Shown: positions 9,630 to 17,438 of the stretch, in pieces
Numbering within the stretch: the stretch's first letter is position 1
Layout of the letters: every line of letters begins with the position of its first letter
Origin: Sphingobacterium sp.
Lineage (GTDB): Bacteria > Bacteroidota > Bacteroidia > Sphingobacteriales > Sphingobacteriaceae
DNA: 64,000 bases
Assembly: GCA_031277685.1 (NCBI GenBank)
Contig: JAITLV010000121.1
Coordinates: 1-64,000 of the forward strand
Direction of reading: 5' to 3'
Position numbers and translations under genes: made by a program
Notes under the pieces: model-generated
What the model was told of the DNA's origin: nothing
Databases searched by the model: none
What the model saw: the letters and a program-made list of their open reading frames with translations, nothing else

Positions 9630-11033
9630 TTAAAATCGTATAGCATCCGATAATTTAAGTTCTTCCAGACGCTTGACTTTGTCATCACGATAAAACAAAT
9701 TCATTGTTTCAAAGGGAATTAGCTTTAGATCTTTATTGACAATATGTACACAAGATTTTTTGACTGCACGCACATCGAAATCGTGAGCATCCATAAAATT
9801 CATGATAATGATGCGAAAAAGGTTATCATAATCCAGTTCAGGAGCACAGACTTCTGGCAGACAGCATAGCAATTGATTCACTTTAGGCTTGACCTTATCC
9901 ACTGAAATACCGGTACTGAAAATATCGAGCAATTGCATCTGAACACCCTTGTCCTGCTCATATACAATGGTATTTCGGGATTGATTATTTAAAAGAACCG
10001 CTGGATCAATATGTCGGGTCAGGGGAATCTTTTCATCCCCGATCTTAAGAACATACCCCATTGCCAACGCGTCAGGGTTACAGGGAACCGGGATGATATC
10101 ATGTGGATTCAATAATGGATACTGGTTGAGGATCTCCTGTCTGACCTCCGTAAGCGTCATCTTATGCTGTTCGGCATCGGCCGCATTTCGACCTGCAATT
10201 TCTACCGGCTGAAAGGTAATGCCTCGCACACAACGCTGATTTAAGGCATAATCCAATAGTTCACCAATTTCATCATCATTAGTACCTTTCTCCAAGACCA
10301 CCACCAGTGTTGTACTTAGGTTTAACCCATTTAACTTTTCGATCGCCTTTTTCCGGACATCGGTTAAGTCTTTGCCGCGAAACTTTTCGAGTACTGCCGG
10401 ACGGAAAGAATCAAATTGGAGGTAAATTTCAAATTCGGGCGCATACGTTGCAAGCTGCTCAGCAAATCCAGGATCATTTGCGATACGGATACCATTGGTA
10501 TTGAGCATCAAATGTTTAATGGGTTTTGTTTTTGCGATATCCAGAATCTTAAAAAATTCTGGATGGATCGTGGGTTCTCCCCCACTGATCTGCACCACGT
10601 CCGGCTCGCCCTCACTTTCGACAATCTTATCCAGCATACGCTCAATTTCATCCAAGGAGCGATGTCTTCCATAGTGCGGCGAAGACATTGCATAACATGT
10701 GGGACAGGTCAGGTTACAACGGTCAGTTACTTCGACGATAGATAAACAGCTATGCTGCTCATGATCAACACATAGACCACAATCGTAAGGACAGCCATAA
10801 TGAACTTCATTGTCAAACTTCAATGGTGTCTCGGATGCTTTGTTATAATTTCTAATATTTTTATAGTAATCAACATCTGTTGCAATCAGCGTTTTGAAAA
10901 AACCATGATCAGGGCAGTTTTTGGTCATAAAGACTTTTTCATCCTCGATAATAATCTTTGCTCCTATTCGTGACAAACAGGTCGGACACAGGCTTATGGT
11001 ATAATCGTAATACGTATAATTTCTGACTGGCAT
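9630..11033 (-). CDS. Radical SAM protein of the Tes/MJ0619-like group
   Basis: A 467-residue radical SAM enzyme. The [4Fe-4S]-SAM motif is Cys106-x3-Cys110-x2-Cys113 (TDRCNLTCPTCYA), followed by the GGEPTIHPE motif near 150. Upstream lie a zinc-ribbon-like Cys set (C16, C19, C40) and a second cluster, CPYDCGLC (C81, C85, C88) followed by DHEQHSC. The C-terminus has SCVHIV and IPFETMNLFYRD. This set of motifs is that of the family containing archaeal tetraether lipid synthase (Tes) and MJ0619, whose members make C-C or methyl bonds on lipid chains or pterins. It is the last gene of a tight set: its start is 15 bp after the stop of the small membrane protein, which follows an Lgt-like gene by 3 bp. 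The context suggests a lipid or lipoprotein substrate, which is inference. Confidence 0.87.
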   Translation of the reverse strand: MPVRNYTYYDYTISLCPTCLSRIGAKIIIEDEKVFMTKNCPDHGFFKTLIATDVDYYKNIRNYNKASETPLKFDNEVHYGCPYDCGLCVDHEQHSCLSIVEVTDRCNLTCPTCYAMSSPHYGRHRSLDEIERMLDKIVESEGEPDVVQISGGEPTIHPEFFKILDIAKTKPIKHLMLNTNGIRIANDPGFAEQLATYAPEFEIYLQFDSFRPAVLEKFRGKDLTDVRKKAIEKLNGLNLSTTLVVVLEKGTNDDEIGELLDYALNQRCVRGITFQPVEIAGRNAADAEQHKMTLTEVRQEILNQYPLLNPHDIIPVPCNPDALAMGYVLKIGDEKIPLTRHIDPAVLLNNQSRNTIVYEQDKGVQMQLLDIFSTGISVDKVKPKVNQLLCCLPEVCAPELDYDNLFRIIIMNFMDAHDFDVRAVKKSCVHIVNKDLKLIPFETMNLFYRDDKVKRLEELKLSDAIRF

Positions 11034-11048
11034 AAATTCTATCTTTAT

Positions 11049-11285
11049 TTAACTTAATGCTATTCCACAAGCAACTCCACCTGCTATCATTGCTCCGATC
11101 CCACCCAGAAGTACCTTCAGCCATGGATTAGCGTTGAAAGTAGACTCCTTATTGTTGGATTTCATAATCGAACCGATAAGAATGACCAAGAGTGCTACTC
11201 CAATGACAATTGCTCCTCCAAACAGTAAAAACAAGCCTAGTACCGCTGTGTTTCCCGAACCGAATGACCCTTCAAGTAAATACAT
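11049..11285 (-). CDS. Small two-helix membrane protein in the Lgt-like/radical SAM operon
   Basis: A 78-residue protein with two hydrophobic helices (about 14-41 and 57-77), both rich in Gly, Ala and Ile/Val, joined by a short polar loop (MKSNNKESTFNANPW). I recognise no named family. It sits 3 bp after the Lgt-like gene and 15 bp before the radical SAM gene, so all three are probably translated from one transcript. Gly-rich small membrane proteins can be subunits or substrates of neighbouring enzymes. Codon use and hydropathy support a real gene; the function is unknown. Confidence 0.78.
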   Translation of the reverse strand: MYLLEGSFGSGNTAVLGLFLLFGGAIVIGVALLVILIGSIMKSNNKESTFNANPWLKVLLGGIGAMIAGGVACGIALS

Positions 11286-11288
11286 GAT

Positions 11289-12071
11289 TTAAACCTTCCT
11301 TTCTATGTGTTCTTTATTCAATAAATAAATATAATAAATTATCACGACAAGACAGGTCAGTTGTATTGTACTGATTCCGGCGAGTATAATCGACCTTGGC
11401 TTAATAAAATCCAACAAAAAGCGAAAACTAAAATAGCTGAACATAAAAAGCTGGAAGAGTATACCATTTCGATAGGCAAACCGCCACTTAAACCAATGTA
11501 GTGAAATAAAAAGTATAACCAAAAACACGATTTCGTATAAAGCAACGGGGTGTCTACGATATCCATCGCCAAGGTACATCCCTAAGGGACAGTCCGTAGG
11601 CAAGCCGTAGGTTTGCTCATATATGCCCGTATAGAAACAGCCGACCCGCCCGATCATAATGGCAACAATCAGCGGAAATACCATGCGATCACCAGTACTC
11701 TCTTTCTTACGCATGATTTTTTTCATCAGTTCCACACCAACTAGACCACCGGCCAAACCACCTACAATCGTATTATTTAGCCAGATATAACGCCATTTAC
11801 TTATGGCACTAAACAATTCTTCCGGACGTTCAAGCGATCCGATTACGTGGGATCCGATCAAGGCCCCCAAGGCTGCTGCAATGACAATTAAAAGCGAGTT
11901 GGTATGACCTAGACTTTCCTTATCCTTCCATTTGAGAAGCTGATAATAACGCATGCCCATAAACATGCCCAAGCCTTCCATAAATGGATGCAAGAGAAAA
12001 GTTTTTCCAAATAGATCAATGGTAACCGGAAATTCGATCGCTGTAAGCATAGGCAAGTATACAAAAGACAT
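11289..12071 (-). CDS. Divergent Lgt-like (prolipoprotein diacylglyceryl transferase family) membrane protein
   Basis: A 260-residue polytopic protein. Lgt-family landmarks are VGGLAGGLVG (about 103-112), GRVGCFYTG (141-149), GLPTD, RHPVALYE (173-180) and FRFLLDF (216-222). Lgt transfers diacylglycerol from phosphatidylglycerol to the lipobox cysteine of prolipoproteins. The two Arg residues equivalent to E. coli R143 and R239 are retained (R142, R217). The His of the HGG motif is Val103 and the Asn of GRxGNF is Cys145, so this is probably a paralogue with another substrate rather than the housekeeping Lgt. I chose ATG at 12071: an in-frame GTG at 12110 lies inside the lysA terminator hairpin. 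It leads the operon with the small membrane protein and the radical SAM enzyme. Confidence 0.82.
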   Translation of the reverse strand: MSFVYLPMLTAIEFPVTIDLFGKTFLLHPFMEGLGMFMGMRYYQLLKWKDKESLGHTNSLLIVIAAALGALIGSHVIGSLERPEELFSAISKWRYIWLNNTIVGGLAGGLVGVELMKKIMRKKESTGDRMVFPLIVAIMIGRVGCFYTGIYEQTYGLPTDCPLGMYLGDGYRRHPVALYEIVFLVILFISLHWFKWRFAYRNGILFQLFMFSYFSFRFLLDFIKPRSIILAGISTIQLTCLVVIIYYIYLLNKEHIERKV

Positions 12072-12090
12072 TTTAGATATCGACAACCCA

Positions 12091-12124
12091 AAAAACAAAA
12101 GCCGGTCCACAATTGAACCGGCTT
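12091..12124 (-). terminator. Terminator of lysA
   Basis: On the minus strand an 11-bp stem containing GCCGG/CCGGC (99-109 with 114-124 of this kilobase), a 4-nt loop and a T-rich tail. It separates lysA from the Lgt-like gene, which therefore needs its own promoter or readthrough. Confidence 0.85.
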
Positions 12125-12154
12125 TATAGATTTATCATTGTCCTGAATGGCGAC

Positions 12155-13315
12155 TTATAGTTGATCGCTATAGACAAATCTGATTTCTTCCCTCAAATTG
12201 TAACGGGAGGCCATGACTTCACCATAAGCTCCTGCAGAGCGGATAGCGATCAAATCGCCACGTTTTGATATAGGTAATGGAACTTCCTTTCCAAAGCAAT
12301 CCGAAGATTCACAGATTGGTCCTACGACATCATAGTTTAACGCCTCTGCCGCAGTGCCATCACTGATATTCTCCATTTTATGGTAAGCCTGATACAAAGC
12401 CGGACGCATCAACTCGGTCATTCCCGCATCCAGTACCAAAAAGTTCTTCTTAACTCCATTCTTAACATAGAGTACGCGGCTCACCAAACTTCCGCATTGG
12501 GCCACTAACGCTCTACCTAGCTCAAAGTGAACCTCCTGATGTGGTTTTCGTTCCAGAAAACGGTCAAAAATATCAAAATAAGCTTCAAAATCCGGAATCG
12601 GATTCCCATCTGGATTTTTATAGTCTATGCCAAGTCCGCCGCCAACATTCAGCACACGGATCTGTGTTCCCCGTTCCTCAAACCAGTTTTTCCACTCATT
12701 AACCTTTACACACAAACTCTTGAATACTGTCATATCGGTAATCTGGGAGCCTACGTGAAAGTGTAAACCTACCAATTCTATAAATTCACATTTCTTAAGA
12801 ACAGCAGCGCATTTCTCCAAATCAGCATTTGGAATACCAAATTTATTTTCGTCAAGCCCTGTTGTGATATAATGGTGTGTATGTGCATCAACATTGGGAT
12901 TTATTCTTAATGCAACATTTGCTTTTACCCCTTGCTTTGAAGCCAATTCATTAATGACTTCAAGCTCCTGAATAGATTCTACGTTAAATGCAAAGATATT
13001 TTGTTGCAATGCGTAATTAATCTCTTTGTCTGATTTCCCTACGCCCGCAAAGGTGATATGCTGAGGAGCAAAGCCACATTCGATTGCTTTTTTAACTTCA
13101 TTTCCACTCACACAGTCCGCACCAAAGCCAATTTGCTTTATGGCTTTGAGTAGTACATCGTTAAAATTGGCTTTCAATGCATAGTGAACATGGAATCCCC
13201 TTTTGTGAGAAGCTACATGAGCCGCTTCCAAGGTTTTGTTCAACACGGCCATGTCATAGTAATAAAACGGCGTCTCTTTCGCTGCAAATTTTGCCGCAAT
13301 AGCTGTATCTATCAT
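12155..13315 (-). CDS. lysA: Diaminopimelate decarboxylase
   Basis: A 386-residue fold-type III PLP enzyme that decarboxylates meso-diaminopimelate to L-lysine, the last step of lysine synthesis. The PLP lysine is Lys48 (YALKANFN). Other family motifs are GADCVSGNEV, HFHVGSQ, NVGGGLGIDY, the GRALVAQCGSLVSRVLYVK segment, and the active-site CESSD near 330. The start lies 15 bp downstream of the lysC stop, so the two genes form an operon. Slightly shorter than the 415-420 residues of E. coli LysA, as usual in this phylum. Confidence 0.96.
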   Translation of the reverse strand: MIDTAIAAKFAAKETPFYYYDMAVLNKTLEAAHVASHKRGFHVHYALKANFNDVLLKAIKQIGFGADCVSGNEVKKAIECGFAPQHITFAGVGKSDKEINYALQQNIFAFNVESIQELEVINELASKQGVKANVALRINPNVDAHTHHYITTGLDENKFGIPNADLEKCAAVLKKCEFIELVGLHFHVGSQITDMTVFKSLCVKVNEWKNWFEERGTQIRVLNVGGGLGIDYKNPDGNPIPDFEAYFDIFDRFLERKPHQEVHFELGRALVAQCGSLVSRVLYVKNGVKKNFLVLDAGMTELMRPALYQAYHKMENISDGTAAEALNYDVVGPICESSDCFGKEVPLPISKRGDLIAIRSAGAYGEVMASRYNLREEIRFVYSDQL

Positions 13316-13330
13316 ATAAAACCTACTTTC

Positions 13331-14644
13331 TTAAAATAAACGATTATGCAATGAACGTAAAGCCTCAGTTTTATGATCCGAATTCAACAGAATGGATACA
13401 TTAAAGTCTGAGCCACCATAAGAGATCATTCGAACAGGAAGATGTTTTACAGCATCAAGTACACGGGCGGCATAACCATGACTATTCAGACCAAAGTCAC
13501 CGACCACACAGACAATCGTCTGGTCACCATCTACAGTAACAGAACCAAAATCTTCTACTTCCTTGATAATATCAGCCAAATTTGTTGTATCATCAATGGT
13601 CAGTGAAACAGCTACTTCTGATGTAGTAATCATATCAATCGGTGTTTTATAACGTTCGAAAATCTCGAAAACACGACGTAAGAAACCATAAGCGAGCAGC
13701 ATCCGTGAAGAGTGAATATGAATCGCTGTGATACCATCTTTTGCAGCTATTGCTCTAATACAACCTTTCTGTGCCCCATCTTTACTGATTAAGGTTCCTT
13801 TGGCATTTGGTTCCATCGTATTTAGCAAACGTACCGGAACATTATACTTTTGTGCAGGAAACACCGATTGCGGATGTAATATCTTTGCCCCAAAATAAGC
13901 CAATTCAGCAGCTTCGTCAAAACTAAGGTGTGCAATTGGCGTCGTGCCTTTAACCACACGAGGATCATTGTTATGCATACCATCGATGTCTGTCCAGATC
14001 TGTACCTCATCGGCACGGATAGCAGCACCGATCAATGAAGCTGTATAATCCGATCCTCCACGGCGAAGGTTATCGATTTCACCAAATGAATTTCTACAGA
14101 TAAATCCTTGTGTGATAAACAAGGTATTGGCTGGATATTGAGCCAGAATTACGCTCAATTTCTCTCCGATATATTCAACCATTGGCTCGTTGTCATCATC
14201 GATTTTCATAAAATCCAATGCAGGCAATAGGACTGATTGTATACCAATTTCATTGAGGTAAAAATGCCATAATGCAGTAGACATCAATTCACCTTGCGCT
14301 AAAATAATCTTTTCTTCGATCGGCGTAAACAGTTCATTTGCCAGGCTGGAAATCAGGTTAAAATGATAGTCGATTAATTCCTTTCCATTTTTATAACCAG
14401 CATCAGTATTAAAAAGTTCCTTAATAAGGTCTTCGTACTTATCCTTGTGCTTCTTGATCAAATCCTTAGCCTCGTCCTTCTTACCTGTTGTGTAAGCTTG
14501 ACCAATTTCTACTAAAGCATTTGTCGTTCCAGCTACCGCGGACAACACAACGATCTGACGTTCCGAAGGGTTTACAATATCCAACAACCCTTTGATACGT
14601 ACTGCACTTCCTACTGAAGTACCACCAAATTTTAAAACTTTCAT
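13331..14644 (-). CDS. lysC: Aspartate kinase, monofunctional
   Basis: A 437-residue aspartokinase. It phosphorylates L-aspartate in the first step of the lysine, threonine and methionine branch. It starts MKVLKFGGTSVGS with the kinase KFGGTSV motif, and has FITQGFICR and LRRGGSDYTASLIGAAI with the catalytic region at about 170-215. Two ACT-type regulatory domains follow (about 300-435; DMITTSEVAVSLTID, VRMISYGGSDFNVSILL). No homoserine dehydrogenase domain is fused. It is co-transcribed with lysA (15-bp gap), which suggests feedback control by lysine. No lysine riboswitch is visible upstream. Confidence 0.96.
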   Translation of the reverse strand: MKVLKFGGTSVGSAVRIKGLLDIVNPSERQIVVLSAVAGTTNALVEIGQAYTTGKKDEAKDLIKKHKDKYEDLIKELFNTDAGYKNGKELIDYHFNLISSLANELFTPIEEKIILAQGELMSTALWHFYLNEIGIQSVLLPALDFMKIDDDNEPMVEYIGEKLSVILAQYPANTLFITQGFICRNSFGEIDNLRRGGSDYTASLIGAAIRADEVQIWTDIDGMHNNDPRVVKGTTPIAHLSFDEAAELAYFGAKILHPQSVFPAQKYNVPVRLLNTMEPNAKGTLISKDGAQKGCIRAIAAKDGITAIHIHSSRMLLAYGFLRRVFEIFERYKTPIDMITTSEVAVSLTIDDTTNLADIIKEVEDFGSVTVDGDQTIVCVVGDFGLNSHGYAARVLDAVKHLPVRMISYGGSDFNVSILLNSDHKTEALRSLHNRLF

Positions 14645-14704
14645 ACTAAAGTTACAATTATTAAATTTCTGTGTGCCAATATAGGCAATTCATGAATGTA
14701 TATT

Positions 14705-14746
14705 AAAAAAAATGCGGCACAAAATCATGAAAGTTTTGTGCCGCAT
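14705..14746 (-). terminator. Terminator of serA
   Basis: A perfect 13-bp stem with ATGCGGCACAAAA arms (14712-14724 with 14734-14746) and a 9-nt loop. On the minus strand it is followed by a run of T. It lies just beyond the serA stop and before lysC. Confidence 0.92.
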
Positions 14747-14767
14747 ATATTTATTTATGCGGAAGAA

Positions 14768-15715
14768 TTACTTCTTCAAGTTTTCGATCAGTAAACCGGC
14801 CAATTCTTCGCCGATTCTTTCTTGTGCTTCGTTAGTCGCCGCACCAATATGTGGCGTCAACGAAATCTTTGGATGTTTTAAAATTTCTTCACGTGGCGTA
14901 GGTTCGCTGTCGAACACATCTAAGCCAGCAAAAGCAACTTTACCTGCGTCCAATGCCTTCACCAGTTCCAACTCATCAATAACACCGCCTCGGGAAGCAT
15001 TTACCAATCCAACACCATCTTTTAACAGTGGAAATTCTGCTGCACCGATTGCCGGTTTATCCAAAAATGGCACATGCAAAGAGATGAAATCAGAAACTTT
15101 CAATAGCTCTTCCATTTCGACCTGTTTGATCGGAACTTCTATCTGAATACCACCTGAAAGATCAATGGTCAAACCTTTAGGACCTTCAAACAAATCTGTA
15201 TACACCACGTCCATTCCCAGACCGATGGCAATTTTTGCAACCTCGCGGCCAATACGGCCAAAACCTACGATACCAATTGTTTTACCACGAAGTTCGGTAC
15301 CTGCGCCATAGGCTTTTTTCAACGCACCAAATTTGGTATTTCCTTCAACAGGCATTTTCCGGTTGGAGTCATATAAAAAGCGTACACCATTTAACAGGTG
15401 CGCAAAAACCAATTCAGCTACCGATAAGGATGATGCGGCAGGTGTATTGACGACAGCGATGCCTTTTGAACGGGCATACTCTACGTCGATATTATCCATT
15501 CCAACACCACCACGACCGATTACTTTCAAATTTGGGCAACCATCAATCAATGCCTGACGCACCTTAGTTGCGCTGCGTACAGTAATCGCATCATAAGCAA
15601 GCAGCTTCTCTGCTAACTCTTCTTGAGGTATATGATTGGTATCTACAATATGGCCAGCATCCTCCAACATTTTCTTTCCAAGTGGATCGATACCGTCATT
15701 CGCTAATATTTTCAT
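14768..15715 (-). CDS. serA: D-3-phosphoglycerate dehydrogenase, short form
   Basis: A 315-residue D-2-hydroxyacid dehydrogenase for the first step of serine synthesis (3-phosphoglycerate to 3-phosphohydroxypyruvate, NAD-dependent). Visible are GRGGVGMDNID, the Rossmann motif GIVGFGRIGREVA, NASRGGVIDE with the catalytic Arg, and LTPHIGAAT with the catalytic His. No C-terminal ACT domain is present, so this is the short form not expected to bind serine. I chose ATG at 15715 (MKILANDGI), where the family alignment begins; an upstream in-frame ATG at 15763 would add 16 residues. It follows serC by 152 bp. Confidence 0.9.
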   Translation of the reverse strand: MKILANDGIDPLGKKMLEDAGHIVDTNHIPQEELAEKLLAYDAITVRSATKVRQALIDGCPNLKVIGRGGVGMDNIDVEYARSKGIAVVNTPAASSLSVAELVFAHLLNGVRFLYDSNRKMPVEGNTKFGALKKAYGAGTELRGKTIGIVGFGRIGREVAKIAIGLGMDVVYTDLFEGPKGLTIDLSGGIQIEVPIKQVEMEELLKVSDFISLHVPFLDKPAIGAAEFPLLKDGVGLVNASRGGVIDELELVKALDAGKVAFAGLDVFDSEPTPREEILKHPKISLTPHIGAATNEAQERIGEELAGLLIENLKK

Positions 15716-15867
15716 CTTTAATAATTCGTTTTTTAAGGTATTAAAAGCATCAGAACTATTCATCCTAGGAGAACGCAGTACCTGATGTCCGTTTTAACCT
15801 CATGATTTCTTAATCTAAATAATTATTTGTTTGGCAGAGTTTAAATGCTGAAACAATTCATGCGGCC

Positions 15868-16938
15868 TTAGGCAGTATGATTGTCCTCAAATTCTTTCAT
15901 CGCATCAATTAATGCATTTACGCTGCTCAATGGCAATGCATTATAGATTGAAGCTCTAAAACCACCTACCGAACGGTGTCCTTTGATACCAATAAGGCTG
16001 CGTTCTTTTGCTAAAGCTAAAAATTCAGCTTCCAACTCAGGGGTATCCATCACAAAAGTCACATTCATACGTGAACGGTCTTCAACAGCAGCAGTACCTT
16101 TAAACAAAGGATTGCGGTCTATTTCATCGTACAATGCACGTGCTTTAATGATATTCTCCTGTTCCAATACAGCAACACCACCCTTGGCTTTTAACCAACG
16201 TAAATTCAACATCGAAACAAAAATGGAGTATACCGGTGGCGTATTGTACATTGAACCGCCATCAATATGCAATTTGTAATCCAACATGGATGGGAGTACA
16301 CGTCCTGATTTGCCTAAAATATCATCCTTGACAATAACTAAAGTTACACCTGCAGGGCCCATATTTTTTTGTGCTCCAGCATAGATCAGGTCATAATCCG
16401 CAACATTAATTTCGCGAGAGAAAATATCGGAAGACATATCTACGACTACTGGTAAATCCGTAGCAGGTTTCTCGAATACCTCAGTACCATAAATTGTATT
16501 ATTTGCAGTATAGTGGAAATAAGCTGCATCTGAAGGGATGGTGTACCCTTTAGGAATATAAGAATAGTTTTTATCTATCGACGACGCCACAACATCTACC
16601 GTTCCGAATTTCTTCGCTTCTTTCAATGCTTTTGTTGCCCATACACCTGTATCTAAATAAGCAGCTTTACCGCCTTCAGGCAAAAGGTTTAATGGAGCCA
16701 TCGCAAATTGCAGGCTTGCACCACCTTGTAAGAAAAGAATCGAGTATCCTTGCGGTACGGCTAACAATTCACGTACTAATTGAGTTGCCTCATCTATCAC
16801 TGCTTCAAACTCTTTGGAACGGTGAGAGATCTCTAAAATTGATAAACCTGTGTTGTTAAAATCAATTACAGCTTCTGAGGCTTGTTGAAATACTTCCTTT
16901 GGCAGAATACATGGACCTGCTCCAAAATTATGTTTCAT
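15868..16938 (-). CDS. serC: Phosphoserine aminotransferase
   Basis: A 356-residue fold-type I PLP aminotransferase that converts 3-phosphohydroxypyruvate and glutamate to phosphoserine. It starts [13 protein letters not shown], and carries [21 protein letters not shown] and the Schiff-base Lys191 in [13 protein letters not shown], all typical of SerC. It lies upstream of serA on the same strand and has an excellent promoter at 17003-17034, so serC-serA is probably one transcription unit. A 7-bp hairpin in its leader (16957-16988) may have a regulatory role. Confidence 0.97.
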   Translation of the reverse strand: MKHNFGAGPCILPKEVFQQASEAVIDFNNTGLSILEISHRSKEFEAVIDEATQLVRELLAVPQGYSILFLQGGASLQFAMAPLNLLPEGGKAAYLDTGVWATKALKEAKKFGTVDVVASSIDKNYSYIPKGYTIPSDAAYFHYTANNTIYGTEVFEKPATDLPVVVDMSSDIFSREINVADYDLIYAGAQKNMGPAGVTLVIVKDDILGKSGRVLPSMLDYKLHIDGGSMYNTPPVYSIFVSMLNLRWLKAKGGVAVLEQENIIKARALYDEIDRNPLFKGTAAVEDRSRMNVTFVMDTPELEAEFLALAKERSLIGIKGHRSVGGFRASIYNALPLSSVNALIDAMKEFEDNHTA

Positions 16939-16956
16939 TGATGTTATAGTTTGTTT

Positions 16957-16988
16957 GATTGCTCATGCTGAACCCTAGTCAAGCAATC
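16957..16988 (-). promoter_or_regulatory. Leader hairpin upstream of serC
   Basis: A 7-bp stem (GATTGCT at 16957-16963 with AGCAATC at 16982-16988) and an 18-nt loop lie in the 58-nt serC leader. No known riboswitch is recognised. Confidence 0.3.
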
Positions 16989-17002
16989 TGTTGTTTAAAA
17001 AC

Positions 17003-17034
17003 CAAAGGTAAAATAAAATTATATATTTTTCAAC
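17003..17034 (-). promoter_or_regulatory. Promoter of serC-serA
   Basis: Minus strand: GTTG (17031-17034), a 20-nt spacer, then TACCTTTG (17003-17010). This is an exact match to the Bacteroidota housekeeping consensus. Confidence 0.8.
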
Positions 17035-17124
17035 TATTCTGTTTTTTTATTGAAAATTTACAAAATTCTGAATCATTTCAATAAAAATATCACACAAACA
17101 ATTAGTACTTAGTTGTTAAAATAA

Positions 17125-17382
17125 TCAAAGCAAAAGAACTTTCCACGCCATATCTAACTGATTATCTTGCAAATACTCTTTTGCTTTCAGCTGAAGGTGT
17201 ACATTACGGGAAGATGGGTCGCCAATAAAAGCATTTAACAATTCGTAAATCTCCGGCAAGGAAGTGATCTCATCTACGTCTTGTGGAGTAGGCAAACGAT
17301 CTATTTTTGCCAGTTGAATTTTATCATCGGCATTAAAAACAGTGGATTCCTTTACAAATGGAGGAAGTTGGTCATAGTCCAT
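17125..17382 (-). CDS. Small hypothetical protein
   Basis: An 85-residue acidic, soluble protein (MDYDQLPPFVKE at the start, ending AWKVLLL) with no signal peptide or membrane helix and no family I recognise. It follows icd on the same strand. Its ATG lies in the T-run of the icd terminator hairpin (17381-17415), so its expression depends on readthrough or on an element within the hairpin region. Translation looks authentic: helical amphipathic segments and no low-complexity sequence. Confidence 0.65.
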   Translation of the reverse strand: MDYDQLPPFVKESTVFNADDKIQLAKIDRLPTPQDVDEITSLPEIYELLNAFIGDPSSRNVHLQLKAKEYLQDNQLDMAWKVLLL

Positions 17383-17415
17383 AAAAAAGCAGAAATTTTA
17401 ATCAAATTTCTGCTT
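17381..17415 (-). terminator. Terminator of icd, abutting the next start codon
   Basis: A 12-bp stem with AAGCAGAAATTT arms (17387-17398 with 17404-17415), a 5-nt loop and six T on the minus strand. The T-run ends at the ATG (17380-17382) of the small downstream gene. Confidence 0.85.
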
Positions 17416-17438
17416 AATATTTTAAAAAAAGAAAATCC

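Noticed and set aside
12072..12110. GTG start for the Lgt-like gene
   Set aside because: The codon sits in the lysA terminator hairpin; the family alignment starts at the ATG at 12071 or later.
14642..14654. TAACTTTA as a lysC promoter box
   Set aside because: It ends 2 nt before the lysC ATG, so transcription would begin inside the gene.
14712..15146. 144-codon plus-strand frame
   Set aside because: It is antisense to serA, whose motifs are clear; the Ser/Asn-rich composition is typical of a shadow frame.
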